Source of the DNA: Lachnospiraceae bacterium
GTDB taxonomy: Bacteria; Bacillota; Clostridia; Lachnospirales; Lachnospiraceae
Length of the DNA: 27,093 bases
Assembly (NCBI GenBank): GCA_019420465.1
Contig: JAHZHB010000052.1
Span: 15,661 to 42,753, forward strand
Direction of reading: 5' to 3'
Under the pieces are notes generated by a model. That model was given only the letters and a program-made list of their open reading frames with translations, was not told the DNA's origin and did no database searches. Below, piece after piece: positions 23,820 to 27,093 of this stretch. The position numbers and the translations under genes were made by a program. The number at the start of each line of letters is the position of its first letter. Within the stretch, counting starts at the first letter, position 1.

Positions 23820-24608
23820 CTACACAATTGATCCTCTCGGACAAGCTTCTTTACATTCGCCACATCCCGTACACAGGCTGTAATCGATCTGCGGCACATT
23901 GTTTTCCACTTTCATGGCACCGTGCTGGCAGGTCTTTTCACATTTCTTACAGCCGATACAGCCGACATCACACTGTACCATAACGGCTTTACCGCGCTCT
24001 GTGCAGCTGCAGGCTACGTGAGCGGCGGCATCGTATGGTACGAGGGAGATCAGGTGCTGCGGGCAGGCTGCTACGCACTTGCTGCAGGCTTTGCACTGTT
24101 CTTTATCAACAACAGCTACACCGTTGACGATATGAATGGCATCGAATGGACAGGCTTTGGTGCAGTTTCCGAAGCCGAGGCAGCCGTTGCTGCAGACTTT
24201 GGAGCCGCCGTTTGGCACGTAGGCCATCATAGCACAGTCTTCGATACCGGTGTAGGTATACTGTACTTTGGACTTTTCACAGTCACCTGCGCAGTGTACG
24301 AAGGCTACCTGTCTGACGGTTTCTTTGACTTCTTCACCCATGATAGCGGCGATTTTGGCTGCTACAGGCGGGCCGCCAACGGGACATCCGTTTGCGGGGG
24401 CTTCGCCCTTGGCTATGGCTGCTGCCATACCGTCACAGCCGGGATAACCGCATCCGCCGCAGTTGTTTCCGGGAAGTTCTTCGCGGATCGCAGCTTCGCG
24501 GGGATCTGTCTCTACATGGAATGCTTTACCGGCCAGACCTAAGAGGATGCCGATTACGATACCTGTACCGCCGACCATAACGGCGGCCAGAAGAATTGCT
24601 GTACTCAT
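23820..24608 (-). CDS. rnfB: Rnf complex subunit B (polyferredoxin)
   Basis: RnfB takes electrons from reduced ferredoxin into the membrane Rnf complex. The 262-residue protein has an N-terminal membrane helix (about 3-27), then the Fes-type cluster motif NNCGGCGYPGC...CP (about 48-76). Several ferredoxin motifs follow, among them CTKACP, CKACSKCVAACP, CIGCKKCEKTC and the C-terminal CTGCGECKEACP, suggesting about six [4Fe-4S] clusters as in other clostridial RnfB proteins. It is last in the operon, 14 bp after rnfA, and palindrome F abuts its stop. No conventional T-run terminator follows. Confidence 0.95.
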   Translation of the reverse strand: MSTAILLAAVMVGGTGIVIGILLGLAGKAFHVETDPREAAIREELPGNNCGGCGYPGCDGMAAAIAKGEAPANGCPVGGPPVAAKIAAIMGEEVKETVRQVAFVHCAGDCEKSKVQYTYTGIEDCAMMAYVPNGGSKVCSNGCLGFGNCTKACPFDAIHIVNGVAVVDKEQCKACSKCVAACPQHLISLVPYDAAAHVACSCTERGKAVMVQCDVGCIGCKKCEKTCQHGAMKVENNVPQIDYSLCTGCGECKEACPRGSIV

Positions 24609-24622
24609 CTCTCATTCACCTC

Positions 24623-25198
24623 CTAGATAATGCCGGAAAATCCGAAAAAGGCTATGGACATCAGTCCGGCTGTCAACAGTACCATCGGCATACCCTGGAA
24701 GGATTCCGGGATATCGTTATATTCCATTTTTTCACGCAGTCCGGCCATGATGATGATGGAGATCGTGAAACCTACGGCTGTGGCGATACCGGAAATGGTA
24801 CTTGCCAGAATACCGTAATCGTTCTGTACGTTTGTCAGGGCAACACCCAGTACAGCACAGTTGGTTGTGATCAACGGCAGGTATACACCAAGGCTCTGAT
24901 ACAGGGCCGGGATCGTTTTTTTCAGAAACATTTCTACCAGCTGTACCAAAGCGGCGATCACGAGGATAAAGACGATGGTCTGCAGGTACGTGATGTTTAC
25001 CGGTACCAAAATGAACCGGTAGATGATGCTCGTCACGAAGGACGAGATTGCGATAACGAAGATAACAGCGCCGCCCATACCGGCTGCTGTATCAATCTTT
25101 TTGGAAACGCCGAGGAACGGACACAGACCCATAAACTGGCTCAACACAACGTTGTTGACAAAGGCTGCGCCGATGGCGATCATCAGCAGTTCTCTCAT
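24623..25198 (-). CDS. rnfA: Rnf complex subunit A
   Basis: The start is set at 25198 (MRELLMIAIGAAFVNNVVLSQFMG), where the ATG overlaps the rnfE TGA (ATGA); the frame extends further upstream inside rnfE but without reason. The 191-residue integral membrane protein has six predicted helices. It carries the RnfA/NqrE signature NNVVLSQFMGLCPFLG near the N-terminus and TNCAVLG about two-thirds along, whose cysteines bind the intramembrane Fe-S cluster shared with RnfE. It is part of the ion-translocating core. Confidence 0.95.
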   Translation of the reverse strand: MRELLMIAIGAAFVNNVVLSQFMGLCPFLGVSKKIDTAAGMGGAVIFVIAISSFVTSIIYRFILVPVNITYLQTIVFILVIAALVQLVEMFLKKTIPALYQSLGVYLPLITTNCAVLGVALTNVQNDYGILASTISGIATAVGFTISIIIMAGLREKMEYNDIPESFQGMPMVLLTAGLMSIAFFGFSGII

Positions 25199-25908
25199 GC
25201 TTCTTTCTCCTCCTTCCCTGCAAGTGCTGCGCGGCCGCTGCACATATGGTTACTGCAGTTCATACAGCTTGTCTTTGAACATGCTGTGGTGCCGTCAGCA
25301 TTTTTTCTGGCGCTGCCGATCTTGAACTTATTCTGGAATGCGATCAGGAAAGCCAGTACGAAGAAGGCTCCCGGTGCCAGGATAAAGATAGTGATCGGTG
25401 TGTATACGGATGGCATGATCTTAACTCCAAAGATCGTACCTGCGCCAAGGATCTCGCGGACGATACTGATACATGTCAGACCTACGGTAAAGCCGAGACC
25501 CATACCGATACCGTCGAAGATGGAGGCGATCACGCCGTTTTTGGAAGCGTAGGCTTCTGCACGGCCAAGAATGATACAGTTTACAACGATCAGCGGGATA
25601 TAGATACCCAGCGCCGAATACAGAGACGGAATGAAGCCCTGCAGTAAGAACTGTACGATGGTTACAAAGGACGCTACGATGACGATATAGGCCGGCATAC
25701 GTACGCTGTCCGGAATCACTTTTCTTAACAGCGAGATCATAAAGTTAGACATAGTCAGGATGACCATTGTGGTCAGACCCATACCAAGACCATTGACTGC
25801 TGCTGTTGTTACGGCCAGTGTCGGGCACATACCGAGCAGCATGACAAAGGTCGGATTTTCTTTGATGATACCGTTATACAAACGTTCTATTGGTGTATTG
25901 GCTTTCAT
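25195..25908 (-). CDS. rnfE: Rnf complex subunit E with Cys-rich C-terminal tail
   Basis: The 237-residue membrane protein pairs with RnfA. Its core has the RnfE/NqrD motifs NPTFVMLLGMCPTLAVTTAA near the N-terminus and VVNCIILGRAEAYA, carrying the cluster cysteines. After the last membrane helix (ending near FLIAFQNKFKIG) there is a hydrophilic tail of about 35 residues with C210, C215, C218 and C223 (CSKTSCMNCSNHMC). That tail is not needed for the core fold and could hold a metal or Fe-S centre. The ATG follows the rnfG TAA with no gap, and its TGA overlaps the rnfA start, so the operon is tightly coupled. Confidence 0.94.
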   Translation of the reverse strand: MKANTPIERLYNGIIKENPTFVMLLGMCPTLAVTTAAVNGLGMGLTTMVILTMSNFMISLLRKVIPDSVRMPAYIVIVASFVTIVQFLLQGFIPSLYSALGIYIPLIVVNCIILGRAEAYASKNGVIASIFDGIGMGLGFTVGLTCISIVREILGAGTIFGVKIMPSVYTPITIFILAPGAFFVLAFLIAFQNKFKIGSARKNADGTTACSKTSCMNCSNHMCSGRAALAGKEEKEA

Positions 25909-26511
25909 TTACTTTGCACCTCCCAGAGAACTGAATGCTGCCAGTCCGGCATTTACACCGTTTACCATAGCGGTGGATGTGATCGTTGCGCCGCTTAAAG
26001 CATCGATCTCGCTGTCCGCTGTGGAGCCAGTCTTGGTCAGTGTGAACTGTTCTACATTTTTGTCTTTAAACTGATTTCTGAAGGCATCTGTCTTGGCATT
26101 CATACCCAGTCCGGCTGTCTCGCTGATGGACAGAATAGAAATACCGTTGAGCGTACCGTCTGTACGGATACCCATCATAAAACTGATATCACCGCCGTAG
26201 CCTTCCGGATCTGTGATCGACAGTACATAGCCTAAGGTTTCACCCGAAGCATCCTTTGCTGTCAGAATCTCGTTAAGCGTCTGTACAGCATATCCGGCAT
26301 CCTGCATGGCTTTCTGTGCAGCCTCAAGATCTGCCTCATCGGCCTCAAAGGATGCGGCATCGGCAAATACTTCCTGACAGGAAGCGTCTTTTGTCAGCTG
26401 TTCCTGACGGGCGATCGGCTCTTTTGTGATATAGTACACAGCCCCCAGTAAAATGCCGGCGATCAGTGTGATCATCAACAGGGAAAATGCATCTTTCATT
26501 ATTTTTTTCAT
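25909..26511 (-). CDS. rnfG: Rnf complex subunit G (covalent FMN carrier)
   Basis: The start is set at 26511 (MKKIMKDAFSLLMITLIAG), overlapping the rnfD stop by one base (TGATG); a longer frame from 26751 runs inside rnfD. The 200-residue protein has one N-terminal membrane helix (about 8-28) and an extracytoplasmic FMN-binding domain. Near the C-terminus, DALSGATITSTAMVNGVN contains the SGAT motif, whose Thr carries FMN by phosphoester linkage. It passes electrons within Rnf between RnfD and the other membrane subunits. Confidence 0.94.
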   Translation of the reverse strand: MKKIMKDAFSLLMITLIAGILLGAVYYITKEPIARQEQLTKDASCQEVFADAASFEADEADLEAAQKAMQDAGYAVQTLNEILTAKDASGETLGYVLSITDPEGYGGDISFMMGIRTDGTLNGISILSISETAGLGMNAKTDAFRNQFKDKNVEQFTLTKTGSTADSEIDALSGATITSTAMVNGVNAGLAAFSSLGGAK

Positions 26512-27093
26512 CACGCACGTCCTCCTCTTCCAAAGGCTTTGCGGATGGTTACCCGCTCGATCAGCGGCACCAGAAGGTTCGAGAAGATGATCGCATAGGA
26601 TACACCCTCTGCACTGGCACCAAACAGTCGGAAAATACCGGTCAGAATACCGAGGATAATACCATAATATACACGGCCCATCGGTGTGATCGGGGATGTC
26701 ACATAATCTGTAGCCATAAACCATGCACCGAGCATCAGACCACCGGCACACAGCTCACTGGCCAGATAGTAAAGGTCAAAGCCATGACCGCCAAACAGCA
26801 GTACAAAAATACTGAATGTACCGATATAGCATACCGGGATCTTCCAGTCTATGATCTTCATCACGCACAGGAAAATACCGCCGATCAGAAGCAGCAGTGC
26901 GGATGTCTCACCGATCGTACCCTTGATATTACCAAGGAAAGCACTCATCAGGTCGATAGATTCACCGGATTTTAATACAGCAAGCGGTGTGGCACCGGAG
27001 ACAGCATCCACAGTCTTTACGAAAGCCCCGCCCGGTACAGTAAAGTCACACATTTTTCCGGCAAAGGAGATCAGCAGAAAACATCTCGCACCC
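26511..27093 (-). CDS. rnfD: Rnf complex subunit D (C-terminal part, cut by window edge)
   Basis: The frame is open to the window end, so the visible 193 residues are the C-terminal part; the true start lies beyond 27093 (an internal Met at 27053 is not the start). The FMN-attachment motif DAVSGATPLAVL lies near the start of the visible part, followed by several membrane helices with the FGGHGFDLYYLASELCAGGLMLGAWFMATD segment typical of RnfD/NqrB. The order D-G-E-A-B matches the usual clostridial rnfCDGEAB operon; rnfC is expected just outside the window. Confidence 0.95.
   Translation of the reverse strand, partial: GARCFLLISFAGKMCDFTVPGGAFVKTVDAVSGATPLAVLKSGESIDLMSAFLGNIKGTIGETSALLLLIGGIFLCVMKIIDWKIPVCYIGTFSIFVLLFGGHGFDLYYLASELCAGGLMLGAWFMATDYVTSPITPMGRVYYGIILGILTGIFRLFGASAEGVSYAIIFSNLLVPLIERVTIRKAFGRGGRA

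Overview
The window looks like the chromosome of a strictly anaerobic Clostridia member, most likely a Lachnospiraceae-type gut bacterium. That is an inference from gene content and gene sequences: an Rnf complex, HPr kinase and ROK glucokinase, a two-gene SufC/SufB-like Fe-S operon, uroporphyrinogen-decarboxylase-family methyltransferase-like genes, and strong AGGAGG ribosome binding sites. There are no rRNAs, tRNAs, insertion sequences, prophage genes or CRISPR arrays. Most of the DNA is ordinary core metabolism; the unusual material lies between the genes.

Layout. 1-1660 (minus): a DUF134 regulator, an atypical SufC and a SufB/D-like protein cut by the window edge, behind a consensus promoter overlapped by a 20-bp palindrome. 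1740-5632 (minus): uvrC, hprK and a ROK glucokinase, ending in a terminator. 5967-7973 (minus): ftsH, divergent from pyrG (8168-9778, plus). 10071-12138 (minus): galE and an FMN-dependent alpha-hydroxy-acid dehydrogenase. 12532-14142 (plus): an ECF-type S-component-like membrane protein with a P1-family (DmpA-like) peptidase. 14245-14610 (minus): a membrane-anchored Cys-rich/HMA metal-binding protein. 14715-15118 (minus): a probable unannotated RNA gene. 15500-19657 (minus): a patatin-like hydrolase, a small siroheme/ferredoxin reductase and glmS. 19933-23308 (plus): two UroD-family methyltransferase-like paralogues flanking an MFS transporter. 23820-27093 (minus): rnfD(partial)-G-E-A-B, the membrane ferredoxin:NAD+ oxidoreductase.

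The most interesting signal is a set of six long imperfect palindromes in gene ends: A 5656-5857, C 9787-10056, B 15211-15440, D 17603-17815, E 23412-23660 and F 23672-23818. Their arms (34-53 bp in most, with about one mismatch each) have unrelated sequences in different copies, yet the interiors fall into families. A and D share a 64-nt core that is identical at 61 positions. C and E share a multi-helix architecture with compensatory base changes, a conserved T.T (A.A on the other strand) mismatch and an invariant 16-nt hairpin. Where arm mismatches can distinguish strands, they are mostly G.U wobbles on one and the same family strand, as expected for structured RNA. All but E sit just past the stop codon of a minus-strand gene, and E adjoins F. 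I do not recognise them as a known class.

How the genes work together: HprK and glucokinase link sugar phosphorylation to catabolite control; GlmS and GalE feed cell-envelope sugar synthesis; PyrG makes CTP; Rnf couples reduced ferredoxin to NAD+ and an ion gradient; the SufCB-like pair would supply Fe-S clusters, which RnfB and the siroheme protein need in quantity. The UroD-MFS-UroD cluster suggests uptake and demethylation of a methylated substrate, with the corrinoid partner encoded elsewhere.
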